64,000 nucleotides of DNA from Paenibacillus hemerocallicola. Its GTDB lineage: Bacteria; Bacillota; Bacilli; Paenibacillales; NBRC-103111. The stretch is taken from the NCBI RefSeq assembly GCF_006265175.1, contig NZ_VDCQ01000041.1, positions 1 to 64,000 on the forward strand, written 5' to 3'. The position numbers and the translations under genes were made by a program. This document shows, piece by piece, positions 45,965 through 54,277 of this stretch; position 1 is the first letter of the stretch; every line of letters begins with the position of its first letter. The notes below the pieces were generated by a model that saw nothing but the letters and a program-made list of their open reading frames with translations, had not been told where the DNA came from and made no database searches.

Positions 45965-46830
45965 AACCGGTCACCATCCTCGTCGTAATGGAAAAATCCC
46001 GTTCCCGATTTGACTCCGAGATGTCCGGCCCGGACCATTTGCTTCAGCATGAACGATGGGCGGTATTTCAAATCCCCGTATTCCCGGAACATCCGCTCCA
46101 TCGCGGCCAATACCGAATCGAGCCCGAATCTGTCGGCCATCTCGAGAGGCCCGTAACGGAAATCGTAGCCGACTCTCATGGCGGTATCGATATCCTCGGC
46201 GGAAGCGACCCCTTCCGAAAGAGTATGCATCGCCTCGTTGATCAGCGTACAGATAAGACGCGTCGTAACGAACCCGGGCGATTCATACACCATGATGCCT
46301 TTTCTGCGAATCGTTTGCTCGACGAAATTGCGAACGGTCGCATATGTTTCCTCGGACGTCTTCAAGCCCCGAACAATTTCGACGAGCGGACTTTTCCCGG
46401 CGGGATAAGTAAAGTGCAGACCGATCACGCGCTCCGGGTGCGCGGTTTCCCCTGCCAGCTCGGTCAGGCTGAGCGTGGACGTATTACTCGCGATAATGGC
46501 ATCCGGACATACGGCGTTCAGCTTCTCGAATATTTCTTTCTTGGTGTCCAAATCTTCGGTCACCGTCTCGATGATCATCTCGCAGGAAGCGAGCTGCTCG
46601 ATCGCAATCGTTTTATGAATTTTGCTCCATACAAGCTTTTTTTCCGCTTCGGTAATCGCCCATTTTTCCAATTGCTTCGCTAAACTAAGCTCGATGCTCC
46701 TCCAGGCGTGCTCGAGCCGCTCCGGGCTTTTCTCCAGCAGCAGCACATCGATTCCTTTCGCAGCCAGCATTTCCGCGATTCCTTGACCCATTGTCCCGGC
46801 GCCGACTACGCCGATTTTGGTAATTTGCAC
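45961..46830 (-). CDS. 3-hydroxyacyl-CoA (3-hydroxybutyryl-CoA) dehydrogenase
   Basis: A 289-residue NAD-dependent dehydrogenase. ITKIGVVGAGTMGQGIAEML (residues 3-22) is the Rossmann loop; CEMIIETVTEDLDTKKEIF, ASNTSTLSLTELA and RVIGLHFTYPAGKSPLVEIV contain the catalytic Ser/His/Glu/Asn region; the C-terminal domain has GFVTTRLICTLINEAMHTLSEG. It oxidises 3-hydroxyacyl-CoA in fatty-acid or butyrate-type metabolism. The start is GTG 46830 with AAGGAG eight bases upstream; the longer frame to 46890 lacks a ribosome site. It is translationally coupled to ackA (ATGA overlap), hinting at a shared role in acyl-CoA overflow. Confidence 0.9.
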   Translation of the reverse strand: MQITKIGVVGAGTMGQGIAEMLAAKGIDVLLLEKSPERLEHAWRSIELSLAKQLEKWAITEAEKKLVWSKIHKTIAIEQLASCEMIIETVTEDLDTKKEIFEKLNAVCPDAIIASNTSTLSLTELAGETAHPERVIGLHFTYPAGKSPLVEIVRGLKTSEETYATVRNFVEQTIRRKGIMVYESPGFVTTRLICTLINEAMHTLSEGVASAEDIDTAMRVGYDFRYGPLEMADRFGLDSVLAAMERMFREYGDLKYRPSFMLKQMVRAGHLGVKSGTGFFHYDEDGDRL

Positions 46831-46941
46831 GCTTGCTTCTCCTTCCGGACTTATCCTCGATGCCACGAACCCCATACTCCGATGATACACCTAAAGGAGA
46901 AAATTTTCATCCACGGACACAAAAAGTCCGCAAAATGGGAG

Positions 46942-46975
46942 AAAAAAAACAAACTTCAGCGTCTGCTGAAGTTTG
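46942..46975 (-). terminator. Rho-independent terminator of the FtsH-like gene
   Basis: CAAACTTCAGC (46950-46960) and GCTGAAGTTTG (46965-46975) form an 11-bp stem followed leftward by eight T residues. Confidence 0.93.
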
Positions 46976-46994
46976 CGAATGATGCATGCCCCGG

Positions 46995-48500
46995 CTAAGC
47001 CGGGGTTTTGCCCGACTTTGCTTCGACGAGCAGCGCTCGGAACGTATCGCCGGTCAGTACCTCTTCCCGAATCAGGATGTCGAGCGATTGCTCGAAGACG
47101 TAACGGAATGTCTCCAGCATATCGCGGGTCGCCCGATGCAGCGCATCCAGAATGGCCGCGTTTTCCTTCATCAGCTCTTCCTGCGTCACCATCTGGCGAT
47201 CGATAATGCCCAGACCGGTCAGTCCGGAATCCATCATCGTGCGAACCAGGTGAAGAGCCTGCTCGAAATCGTTTCTCGAGCCGGTGCTGCGTCCGCCGTA
47301 AAACATTTCTTCGGCGACGGCTCCGCCGAGGGCGATCATAATTTGCTGCTCCAGCTCGGTGCGCGTATACAAATATTGATCCTGCTGAGGGTTATGCCTT
47401 ACGTAGCCCAGCGCCTGGCCGCGCGGGCTAAGCGACACCATGGATACGGAGCCCGGCTTGACCGTTTCCGCGGCGATGGCATGCCCGAGCTCATGCAGCG
47501 CGACGCGCTTGCGCTCTTCCATCGTCGATTCCCGGTCCGTCTTCTCGCCCATCATCACTTTATCGATCGCGAGGGAGAAGTGCTTCTGCGCGATTTCCGG
47601 ATTGTCGTCCCGCATCGCATAAATCGCCGCCTCGTTCATGACGCTCTCGAGCTGGGCGCCGGAGAATCCGAACGTTTCCCCGGCTACCCGTTCCATGCTC
47701 GCTTCGGTCGACACCGGTTTGTTTTTGGCATGGATTTGCAAAATATGCATCCGGCCCTTCTTGTCCGGCAAATCGACTTGAATGTGCCGGTCGAACCGTC
47801 CCGGACGCAGCAGCGCGCTGTCCAGCATTTCTTTCCGGTTCGTGGCGGCCACGATCAAAATGCGCGGCGTCTCGGACGTGTGGATACCGTCCATCTCGGT
47901 CAGCAGCTGGTTCAAGGTCTGATCGTACTCGCGGTGCTGACCTCCTTCCCGCTTGCCGCCGATCACATCGATCTCGTCGATAAAAATAATCGCGCTATCC
48001 TTGCCTTCCTTGGCGGCCCGGCTGCGCGCTTCCTTGAATAGATCGCGGACGCGGCTAGCCCCGACGCCGACATACATTTCGACAAACTCGCTGCCCGAAG
48101 CCGATACGAAAATCGAGTTCGTGTAGTGCGCCGCGGCTTTCGCCATCAGCGTTTTCCCGGTTCCCGGAGGTCCCGTAAGCAGAATCCCCTTCAAGGGCCG
48201 TATGCCGAATTTGCGTATTTCCTCATGGCGAATCAAGAAATCGAGAGCTTCCTTCAGCTCGTTCTTGGCCCGATCCTGCCCCCCGATATCATCGAAAGTC
48301 AAATAAGAAGGCGTCCGGCTTTTTCCTTTCCGATCGGAAGAAGAGACTCCCAAATTGTCCCGCATGCGCGTCACGTACAATAAGGAGAACAAAATAACGC
48401 CGACCAGCACGAATGGGATGACGTTCACGCCCATAAAAATAAGAAATGCCAGCAATACCGGCACGAATCCGATCAACACTTCTTTGCTTATTTTACTCAT
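46995..48500 (-). CDS. Short FtsH-like membrane ATP-dependent zinc metalloprotease
   Basis: A 501-residue AAA+ protease. Residues 8-45 are two hydrophobic segments with almost no loop between them, so the usual FtsH extracytoplasmic domain of roughly 70-80 residues is missing. The AAA module has Walker A GPPGTGKT (about 110), Walker B IIFIDEIDVIG and the SRH NRKEMLDSALLRPGRFDRH. The peptidase domain has HELGHAIAAE (about 335) and the third zinc ligand in STGSRNDFEQALHL. Both activities look intact. It probably degrades membrane or cytosolic proteins as a hexamer. The gene overlaps its upstream partner by eight bases. A separate, full-length ftsH is expected elsewhere. Confidence 0.88.
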   Translation of the reverse strand: MSKISKEVLIGFVPVLLAFLIFMGVNVIPFVLVGVILFSLLYVTRMRDNLGVSSSDRKGKSRTPSYLTFDDIGGQDRAKNELKEALDFLIRHEEIRKFGIRPLKGILLTGPPGTGKTLMAKAAAHYTNSIFVSASGSEFVEMYVGVGASRVRDLFKEARSRAAKEGKDSAIIFIDEIDVIGGKREGGQHREYDQTLNQLLTEMDGIHTSETPRILIVAATNRKEMLDSALLRPGRFDRHIQVDLPDKKGRMHILQIHAKNKPVSTEASMERVAGETFGFSGAQLESVMNEAAIYAMRDDNPEIAQKHFSLAIDKVMMGEKTDRESTMEERKRVALHELGHAIAAETVKPGSVSMVSLSPRGQALGYVRHNPQQDQYLYTRTELEQQIMIALGGAVAEEMFYGGRSTGSRNDFEQALHLVRTMMDSGLTGLGIIDRQMVTQEELMKENAAILDALHRATRDMLETFRYVFEQSLDILIREEVLTGDTFRALLVEAKSGKTPA

Positions 48501-49026
48501 TCGGCCACACTCCTATCCGCTGAGCTTTGCGGGGAAGCAGCTTGTATTTGTCGTGGGTTCCGTCGGTCATATGAACGTACACATACTGGTCGTCCATCTC
48601 CGTATCGACCCGAAGTCCCGGAAACGTCGCTTTCTTCGCCTCCAATGCGGCGGGAATCGCGGCATATCGCTTGCCTTCCATCGCTTCCGCTACGTCGAAC
48701 AACGCGTCCGACCACCACCGGTCGAGCTCGGGCGTGCTCGTATCCTTCACCACGAGCTCCACTTGGCGATCGCCGATAATCGAACCGCCTTTTTCCACAA
48801 TCGAATTATATATTTCACGAAGATTCGCGTCGGACGTCGGGGTTACTTCGATCGACACCGTACCGCTGCCGATATTGATTTTGGACTGCTCGATGCCCGG
48901 CTGCTCCTGAACGATCCGCGAGAGCGGATTCTCCATGGCCAAGCTGTCATATAGAAACCAACCTCCGAACAATACGGCCGAAGAAACAATAACGCTCGTA
49001 ATAACAGGCAAGAGACGCAACTTCAC
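48493..49026 (-). CDS. Membrane-anchored protein paired with the FtsH-like protease
   Basis: A 177-residue protein with one N-terminal membrane helix (about 7-29; VITSVIVSSAVLFGGWFLY) and about 145 residues outside the membrane. The outer part is predicted alpha/beta (IEVTPTSDANLREIYNSIVE, RQVELVVKDTSTPELDRWW, YVYVHMTDGTHDKYKLLPR). No known family is recognised. GTG 49026 follows AAGGGGGA by six bases; the longer upstream frame has no ribosome site. The 3' end overlaps the start of the FtsH-like gene by eight bases, so the two are coupled. It may act as the extracytoplasmic part or adaptor that the short protease lacks. Confidence 0.75.
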   Translation of the reverse strand: MKLRLLPVITSVIVSSAVLFGGWFLYDSLAMENPLSRIVQEQPGIEQSKINIGSGTVSIEVTPTSDANLREIYNSIVEKGGSIIGDRQVELVVKDTSTPELDRWWSDALFDVAEAMEGKRYAAIPAALEAKKATFPGLRVDTEMDDQYVYVHMTDGTHDKYKLLPRKAQRIGVWPNE

Positions 49027-49255
49027 GCGACGTCCCCCTTTCTTTCGCATATTTAGTTTCACTATCGAACTGCTATACAAAGAGTATATCACATCGTATA
49101 TACTTTTTCCGATGCAATGTGTGGAAACCGCACCAATGACGCGCCTTTTGTCGGTTTATAAATATTTTTGGGAGGAAAAGGAATCGAATCGGTTTCATCG
49201 AATAGGAATAAAGTTGTAATCTTTGTCGAAATGAGAATATGGGAGGAGAAAGTCT

Positions 49256-49627
49256 ATGGGAGCCCGGTTTATTAAAGTATCGGTCATTTACTTCTTGATC
49301 GGAGTCATTGTCGGTCTCGTCATGGGAATCGCGGAAGCATTCAAATATACGTCCGCGCATGCCCACATCAACCTGCTCGGATGGGCGTCGCTGGCGATTA
49401 TCGGAGTCATCTACACCGTATATCCGGATGCGGGTAAAACGAAGCTGGCGGGCGTACAGTTCTGGCTGCACAATATCGGTCTTCCGCTGCTTGTCGTCAG
49501 CATGCTGCTTTTCGCAAACGGGATCAATGGCGCAGGCATTCCTATTGCCGCAGTAGGGGGCTTGCTCGTAATCGCCTCCGTTGTCGTGTTCGTCGTTAAC
49601 GTGTTCGGCAAGGTGCGGCAGCGTTAA
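49256..49627 (+). CDS. Small four-helix membrane protein like haem-copper oxidase subunit I
   Basis: A 123-residue protein with four membrane helices. The segment AHAHINLLGWASLAIIGVIYTVYP (helix 2) and QFWLHNIGLPLLVVSMLLF (helix 3) resemble helices of cytochrome oxidase or NO reductase subunit I, including His residues in AHAH and LHN that could bind haem. It is far too short to be a full oxidase. GGGAGG lies about nine bases before the ATG. It stands alone on the rightward strand between the FtsH-like pair and ypmB. Function unknown; a haem or redox sensing or storage role is inference. Confidence 0.75.
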   Translation: MGARFIKVSVIYFLIGVIVGLVMGIAEAFKYTSAHAHINLLGWASLAIIGVIYTVYPDAGKTKLAGVQFWLHNIGLPLLVVSMLLFANGINGAGIPIAAVGGLLVIASVVVFVVNVFGKVRQR

Positions 49628-49634
49628 AAAGCAA

Positions 49635-49672
49635 AGAGGCTGTCTCCGGACTAATATCCGGGCACAGCCTCT
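49635..49672. terminator. Bidirectional terminator
   Basis: AGAGGCTGT (49635-49643) and ACAGCCTCT (49664-49672), with inner CCGGA/TCCGG, make a strong hairpin between converging genes. Confidence 0.85.
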
Positions 49673-49687
49673 TCCGTTTGCATTTTA

Positions 49688-50173
49688 TCAGCGCTTGCTC
49701 ATTCGCCACGTATCGATTTCCGCGCCGTTATCGAACCGGTAATATCCGTAATAGTACCGGCTGCCTTCGTCCTCCTTGCGGTTGTACAGCACTTCCCACA
49801 AATAAGTGCCGTTCAGGACGCCGGGCATTACCCGGACGATTTCGTTGGCCGGATTTTGTTCCAAAACTTTTTGCCTGACGTCCTCATTCGAAACGCCCGA
49901 GCTGGCGTATTCCATGTGCGCCGCATCGCCGTCTACCCATACAATCGCTTCTCGGCCGTCAGAGTCTTTGCCGAATACGATCCTGTACTCCTTCTCGCCG
50001 ATGAACGTCTCCACCCGGTCGATCGTTTCCATATAAGTCGATTCGGTTACCGTCTTCTCGGCAGCGACGCGCATGGCCCATTCTTCGTCATGTATCGTCC
50101 GGTAGAAAAAAACGAGCGCGACCGTCATCAGCACGAGTACGATAATTGCGCTGTATGTAATTTTTCTTGCCAC
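49688..50173 (-). CDS. ypmB: YpmB-like DUF5590 membrane-anchored protein
   Basis: A 161-residue protein with one N-terminal membrane helix (about 5-25; ITYSAIIVLVLMTVALVFFY) and an extracytoplasmic domain with two cystatin-like repeats (VTESTYMETIDRVETFIGEKEYRIVFGK and VRQKVLEQNPANEIVRVMPG). In B. subtilis the homologue ypmB is near dinG, asnS and dnaD, as here. GTG 50173 is chosen because GGAGGGAG is nine bases upstream, while ATG 50194 has no ribosome site. Function is not established; such domains resemble peptide inhibitors of cell-wall enzymes. Confidence 0.85.
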   Translation of the reverse strand: MARKITYSAIIVLVLMTVALVFFYRTIHDEEWAMRVAAEKTVTESTYMETIDRVETFIGEKEYRIVFGKDSDGREAIVWVDGDAAHMEYASSGVSNEDVRQKVLEQNPANEIVRVMPGVLNGTYLWEVLYNRKEDEGSRYYYGYYRFDNGAEIDTWRMSKR

Positions 50174-50208
50174 GGTCGTTTTCTCCCTCCCCATGCTTTT
50201 GTTTCGTT

Positions 50209-51510
50209 TCAGTTGGTCAGAAGCTCGAACCGCCGCTGCGCCTCGAACTTGATTTTCTCTTCGTCAAGCGTCAAGCATTCGCCGCCGCGTACGATTTGTT
50301 TCCCGTCCACGAATACGTCTGTAACGTCTTTGGCCGATGCCGAATAGATGACGTGCGAAATGTAGTCGCTCTTGGGCAAAAAATGCGCTTGATCGATATC
50401 GAGAGCGATGAAGTCCGCTTTCATCCCTGCGGCAAGCGTACCGACCTCGTCGAGCCAGATCGATTTCGCTCCGTTTATCGTGCCCAGCTTGAGCGCTTCC
50501 TTGGCCGGAACGGCGACCGGATCGCCCGATACGCCCTTATGGATGAGGGCGGCGAGCCGCATTTCCTCGAACATGTCGAGATTGTTGTTGCTGGCGGAGC
50601 TGTCCGTTCCGAGGGACACCAGAACGCCCGCCTTGAGCAGATCCGGGACGCGCGCTACGCCGCTCGCCAGCTTCAGGTTGCTTCCCGGATTATGCGAGAC
50701 GCGCACATCGTGCTCGCGAAGCGTTTCGATTTCCGCATCGTTCAGATGAACGGCGTGAGCGACCAGGCTCGGGCGGGAGAACAGGCCCAGCTTGGCCAAA
50801 TGATCGACGGGCCGCAAGCCGTATTGCTTCTCGTTCTCCAGCACCTCGCGCAGCGTCTCGGACATATGCGTATGCAGCGGCAAATTCAAATCGTGGGCCG
50901 CCTGCACGATTTTCTCAATATAATCCGGCGGACAAGTGTACGGAGCGTGAGGCGACATCATCGCCGTAATGCGGCCGTCCGCTTTCCCGTGCCAGTCCTT
51001 GGCGAACTGGACCGCTTCGCGCAGCTTGTGATCCTGTACGTCAGGCGGACATAGTCCAATGACGCCGCGGGTCAAACATCCCCGCATGCCGGATTGCTCG
51101 ACCGCCTTCGCCACCTCATCCATATGATCGTACATATCGACGAAGCTTGTCGTTCCGCCTTTGATCATTTCCAATATCGACAGAAGCGTTCCCCACTTCA
51201 CGTCTTCCCCGGTAAATTTCGCCTCGTTCGGCCACATCTTTGTCTCCAGCCAAACTTGCAGCGCCATATCGTCCCCGTACCCGCGCAGCAGCGACATGGC
51301 GGCGTGGCAATGCGTATTGACCAATCCCGGCATATATAGCTTCCCGCTGCCGTCGATAATCGCATCGAACTTCTCGGCATCGTCCGGGGCATGTTCTCCG
51401 ATATATGTGATTTTATCGTTCTCTATCGTCATACTCCCCCGTACGATCGGGAATTCATCCGCAACGGTCACGAATGTGCCGTTTTTGATTAGCGTTCTCG
51501 CCATCTGCAT
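50209..51510 (-). CDS. mtaD: 5-methylthioadenosine/S-adenosylhomocysteine deaminase
   Basis: A 433-residue amidohydrolase of the MtaD/TrzN type that removes the 6-amino group from 5'-methylthioadenosine, S-adenosylhomocysteine or 5'-deoxyadenosine. Metal ligands are in MPGLVNTHCHAAMSLLRG (HxH), LPLHTHMSET (about 215), LVAHAVHLND (about 250) and the catalytic Asp in VSLGTDSSASNNNLDMFEE (about 298). VFVDGKQIVRGG closes the small beta domain. ATG 51510 or 51504 could be used, both behind GAAAGG. It lies on its own beside ypmB. With the mtn genes in the same window it may offer a second route for methylthioadenosine. Confidence 0.88.
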   Translation of the reverse strand: MQMARTLIKNGTFVTVADEFPIVRGSMTIENDKITYIGEHAPDDAEKFDAIIDGSGKLYMPGLVNTHCHAAMSLLRGYGDDMALQVWLETKMWPNEAKFTGEDVKWGTLLSILEMIKGGTTSFVDMYDHMDEVAKAVEQSGMRGCLTRGVIGLCPPDVQDHKLREAVQFAKDWHGKADGRITAMMSPHAPYTCPPDYIEKIVQAAHDLNLPLHTHMSETLREVLENEKQYGLRPVDHLAKLGLFSRPSLVAHAVHLNDAEIETLREHDVRVSHNPGSNLKLASGVARVPDLLKAGVLVSLGTDSSASNNNLDMFEEMRLAALIHKGVSGDPVAVPAKEALKLGTINGAKSIWLDEVGTLAAGMKADFIALDIDQAHFLPKSDYISHVIYSASAKDVTDVFVDGKQIVRGGECLTLDEEKIKFEAQRRFELLTN

Positions 51511-51716
51511 CAAACCTTTCGGATAATATCGAATCAATGCGCCCGTCTTCCAATGTACCTTTTCGCTTGGGCAAAATCAAGCAAAACAAAGACATGCCGC
51601 GCAAAACCCGCGAACATTCGACAAAAGTCGTTTGCTTTTCCATGCCCCGATATGATAATTTTAATTTTGTGTAAATAACTGATTTCATCCATCGAACACT
51701 GGGGGTTTTACGCTTG

Positions 51717-52337
51717 ATGATTTTCAATAAAAAGGGCGAGATCGATTTTCTCAATCTCCTCATTCAAGGCGCGGAGAACACTTTGAAAGGCGCGCATATG
51801 TTTCGCGAGGCGATGATGGGCGACAAGCCGCCCGCCACCTATTTCGAGGCGCTGAAGGAAATCGAGAATATCGGCGATTCGTTTACGCACGAAATTTTCA
51901 AAGGACTGAACAAAGTGTTCATTACGCCGCTCGACCGCGAGGACATTATGGAGCTCGCCGTGCGGCTGGACGACGTTCTGGACGGCATCGAGGCATCCAT
52001 CGCCCGATTCGACTACTTGAACATCACGTTTACGAACCAATATATGAAGGAATTCTCCGAGGTGCTCGTGTCCTCCTGCGAGCATTTGCTTGCCGCATTC
52101 AAGCTGCTCTCCAAAAAGAAATATATGCAAATCCAGGAGCATACCGTTCAGATCAACAGTCTGGAAAACGAAGGCGACCGGCTCATGCGCGAAGGAATCC
52201 GGGAAATATTCACCCATCCGACGGACCCTTACCATGACTTCAAGCTGAAAGAGCTGTACGAGCGGCTGGAGCAGACGACGGATTGCTGCGAGGACGTTGC
52301 GGATATTTTGGAAAGCGTCGTGCTGCGTTACGCATAA
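51717..52337 (+). CDS. DUF47/PhoU-like accessory protein of the Pit phosphate transporter
   Basis: A 206-residue all-helical cytoplasmic protein of the PhoU-like DUF47 family (FFNLLIQGAENTLKGAHMFRE-like start, REDIMELAVRLDDVLDGIEA at about 80-100, YERLEQTTDCCEDVADILESVVLR at the end). The E/DxxD helices bind metal clusters in relatives. It lies 66 bases upstream of a Pit-type transporter gene, a widespread pairing in which DUF47 tunes phosphate uptake. ATG 51717 follows GGGGG by 11 bases; a TTG at 51714 is also possible. Confidence 0.9.
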   Translation: MIFNKKGEIDFLNLLIQGAENTLKGAHMFREAMMGDKPPATYFEALKEIENIGDSFTHEIFKGLNKVFITPLDREDIMELAVRLDDVLDGIEASIARFDYLNITFTNQYMKEFSEVLVSSCEHLLAAFKLLSKKKYMQIQEHTVQINSLENEGDRLMREGIREIFTHPTDPYHDFKLKELYERLEQTTDCCEDVADILESVVLRYA

Positions 52338-52403
52338 GAACGGTTGTATACATACGAGCCATGGACGCGTAACGTATTTGAATCCAAGCGTTAGGAGAAA
52401 ATC

Positions 52404-53402
52404 ATGTTAACTTTGATCATATTCATCGTCGTATTGGCGTTGCTGTTCGACTTCATCAACGGCTTCCACGACACCGCAAACGCCATCGCCACCTCCATCT
52501 CCACAAGGGCCATGTCTCCCCGATTCGCGGTATTGTACGCGGCGACATTGAACTTCGTGGGCGCCTTGCTGTCGTCCGAGGTCGCCAAAACCGTCGGCGG
52601 AAGCATCGCCAACCCGGCGGAAATCGATAATGGCGTCCAAGTCGTAATTGCCGCACTCGTCGCTGCGATCATCTGGAATCTTCTTACCTGGTATTACGGT
52701 ATCCCTTCGTCGTCCTCCCATACGCTGATCGGAGCGCTCGCGGGGGCGGTTATCGCCGGAGCCGGATTCGAATCCCTTCATATGTCGGGCTTTTTGAAAA
52801 TCGTCTATATTTTGATCTTGTCGCCGATTATCGCTTTCGCTATGGGATTTCTCATTATGTATTTGCTGAAATATATCATTTTGTTCAGCGGGAACAAATC
52901 CCGATCGAAGCTGAACCGTATGTTCCGAACGTTCCAAATTATATCCGCGGGTTTGCTGTCGTTCAGCCATGGGGGCAACGATGCGCAAAAGGCGATGGGA
53001 ATTATCGTATTCGGATTGGTAGCCGGCGGCTATCACACCAACTTGGACGTGCCGCTTTGGGTTAAAATATCCGCCGCCACGGCGATGGGTCTCGGCACTT
53101 CGATCGGCGGATGGAAAATCATTAAAACGGTCAGCAAAAAAATTATGAAAATCGAGCCGGTAAACGGATTCGCATCCGACCTGACCTCCTCCATTGTCAT
53201 TCAGACCTCGACGGCGATGGGTCAACCGTTATCGACAACTCACGTCATCACCTCCGCCATTATCGGCACGGGCAGCGTAATCCGCTTTAAGGACGTGAAG
53301 TGGGCCACCGTCGGACGGATGATAATGACCTGGCTCATTACGATTCCGATCAGTATGGTGCTCGCTTTCGTGCTGTACAAGCTGTTTTTCGATTTGTTCT
53401 GA
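52404..53402 (+). CDS. pit: Low-affinity inorganic phosphate transporter, PiT family
   Basis: A 332-residue membrane carrier with about ten helices. The two inverted PiT signature motifs are visible: FDFINGFHDTANAIATSIST (residues 15-34) and LLSFSHGGNDAQKAMGI (about 185-200), with GIPSSSSHTLIGALAG and GQPLSTTHVITSAIIGTG, the paired SSSH/STTH phosphate-binding loops. It imports metal-phosphate with protons. A gene with AGGAG upstream starts at 52404, directly after the DUF47 gene. Confidence 0.95.
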   Translation: MLTLIIFIVVLALLFDFINGFHDTANAIATSISTRAMSPRFAVLYAATLNFVGALLSSEVAKTVGGSIANPAEIDNGVQVVIAALVAAIIWNLLTWYYGIPSSSSHTLIGALAGAVIAGAGFESLHMSGFLKIVYILILSPIIAFAMGFLIMYLLKYIILFSGNKSRSKLNRMFRTFQIISAGLLSFSHGGNDAQKAMGIIVFGLVAGGYHTNLDVPLWVKISAATAMGLGTSIGGWKIIKTVSKKIMKIEPVNGFASDLTSSIVIQTSTAMGQPLSTTHVITSAIIGTGSVIRFKDVKWATVGRMIMTWLITIPISMVLAFVLYKLFFDLF

Positions 53403-53615
53403 TCGTACACAGGCTGCGGGGATGCCCCTCGCCAGCGAGGAAGCGGTGAAGGCAAGGGGTGGGGGAATGCACTCCACTTCCGTAATAATCAAGTTGTCTT
53501 TTATTGGAATATGGAGGTTACAGCTCGATTTTACACTCAGCCGCTTCGCTCTTCCGCACCTCTTCCCACCCCCTTTTGCATCCTAACCCTCTCTATTGGA
53601 CTAAACGAAAACAAA

Positions 53616-53648
53616 GCGGTCTGCCGCAGAGCAGACCGCCTTTATTTT
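53616..53648. terminator. Bidirectional terminator between pit and rex
   Basis: GCGGTCTGC (53616-53624) and GCAGACCGC (53631-53639) form a 9-bp stem with a six-base loop, followed rightward by TTTATTTTTTTC and leftward by TTTGTTTTCG. Confidence 0.92.
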
Positions 53649-53653
53649 TTTCA

Positions 53654-54277
53654 TCAATGATCCAAATAATAAGCCAAGCTCATCAGTTCCGTAGTAAAGT
53701 CGGCGTGATGCACGCGAATTTCGGTCGGAACTTTGATAATAACCGGGGCGAAGTTGAGGATCGCCTCGACGCCCGCTTCGACGAATTGATTCGCGACGAG
53801 CTGCGCTTCGAAGGCCGGCACGGTAATGATGCCGATGCGTACTTTATGCTCCTTGATCGATTCGCCGAGCGCGGTCATAGGCAGCACGGTCAAATTGTTC
53901 ATCTGAATCCCGATTTTGTCCGGAGAGCTGTCGAACACGGCTACGATCTTCATGTTGTCCTTCAAGTAGGCGTTGTAATTGCACAGCGCCCGGCCCAGAT
54001 TGCCCGCCCCTACCAGAGCGACGGGTATCGTCTGGTCCAGCTTTAAAATTTGCCTTATTTTCTCGATCAAATAGGCTACGTCATAGCCGATCCCTTTTTT
54101 GCCGAACTCGCCGAAATAAGCCAAATCTTTGCGGATTTGCGCCGGATTCAAGTCCAGCTTTTGCCCCAAATCCTGTGAGGAGACCATTTGCACGCTTCGC
54201 CTGCTGAGCTCGTTCAAAAATCGGAGGTACACCGGCAGCCGACGAACGACCGCCTCCGATATTTTGGGCGTCTTCAT
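53654..54277 (-). CDS. rex: Redox-sensing transcriptional repressor Rex
   Basis: Rex (207 residues) represses fermentation and respiration genes when NADH is low and releases DNA when NADH is high. The N-terminal winged helix (1-75) has ISEAVVRRLPVYLRFLNEL and LNPAQIRKDLAYFGEFGKKG; the Rossmann domain has PVALVGAGNLGRALCNY (about 85-102); the swapped C-terminal helix (LMSLAYYLDH) ends the protein. ATG 54277 is preferred over 54298 because GGAGGGGAG lies just before it. It overlaps the dinG stop by four bases (ATGA), so Rex synthesis appears coupled to DinG. Confidence 0.96.
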   Translation of the reverse strand: MKTPKISEAVVRRLPVYLRFLNELSRRSVQMVSSQDLGQKLDLNPAQIRKDLAYFGEFGKKGIGYDVAYLIEKIRQILKLDQTIPVALVGAGNLGRALCNYNAYLKDNMKIVAVFDSSPDKIGIQMNNLTVLPMTALGESIKEHKVRIGIITVPAFEAQLVANQFVEAGVEAILNFAPVIIKVPTEIRVHHADFTTELMSLAYYLDH

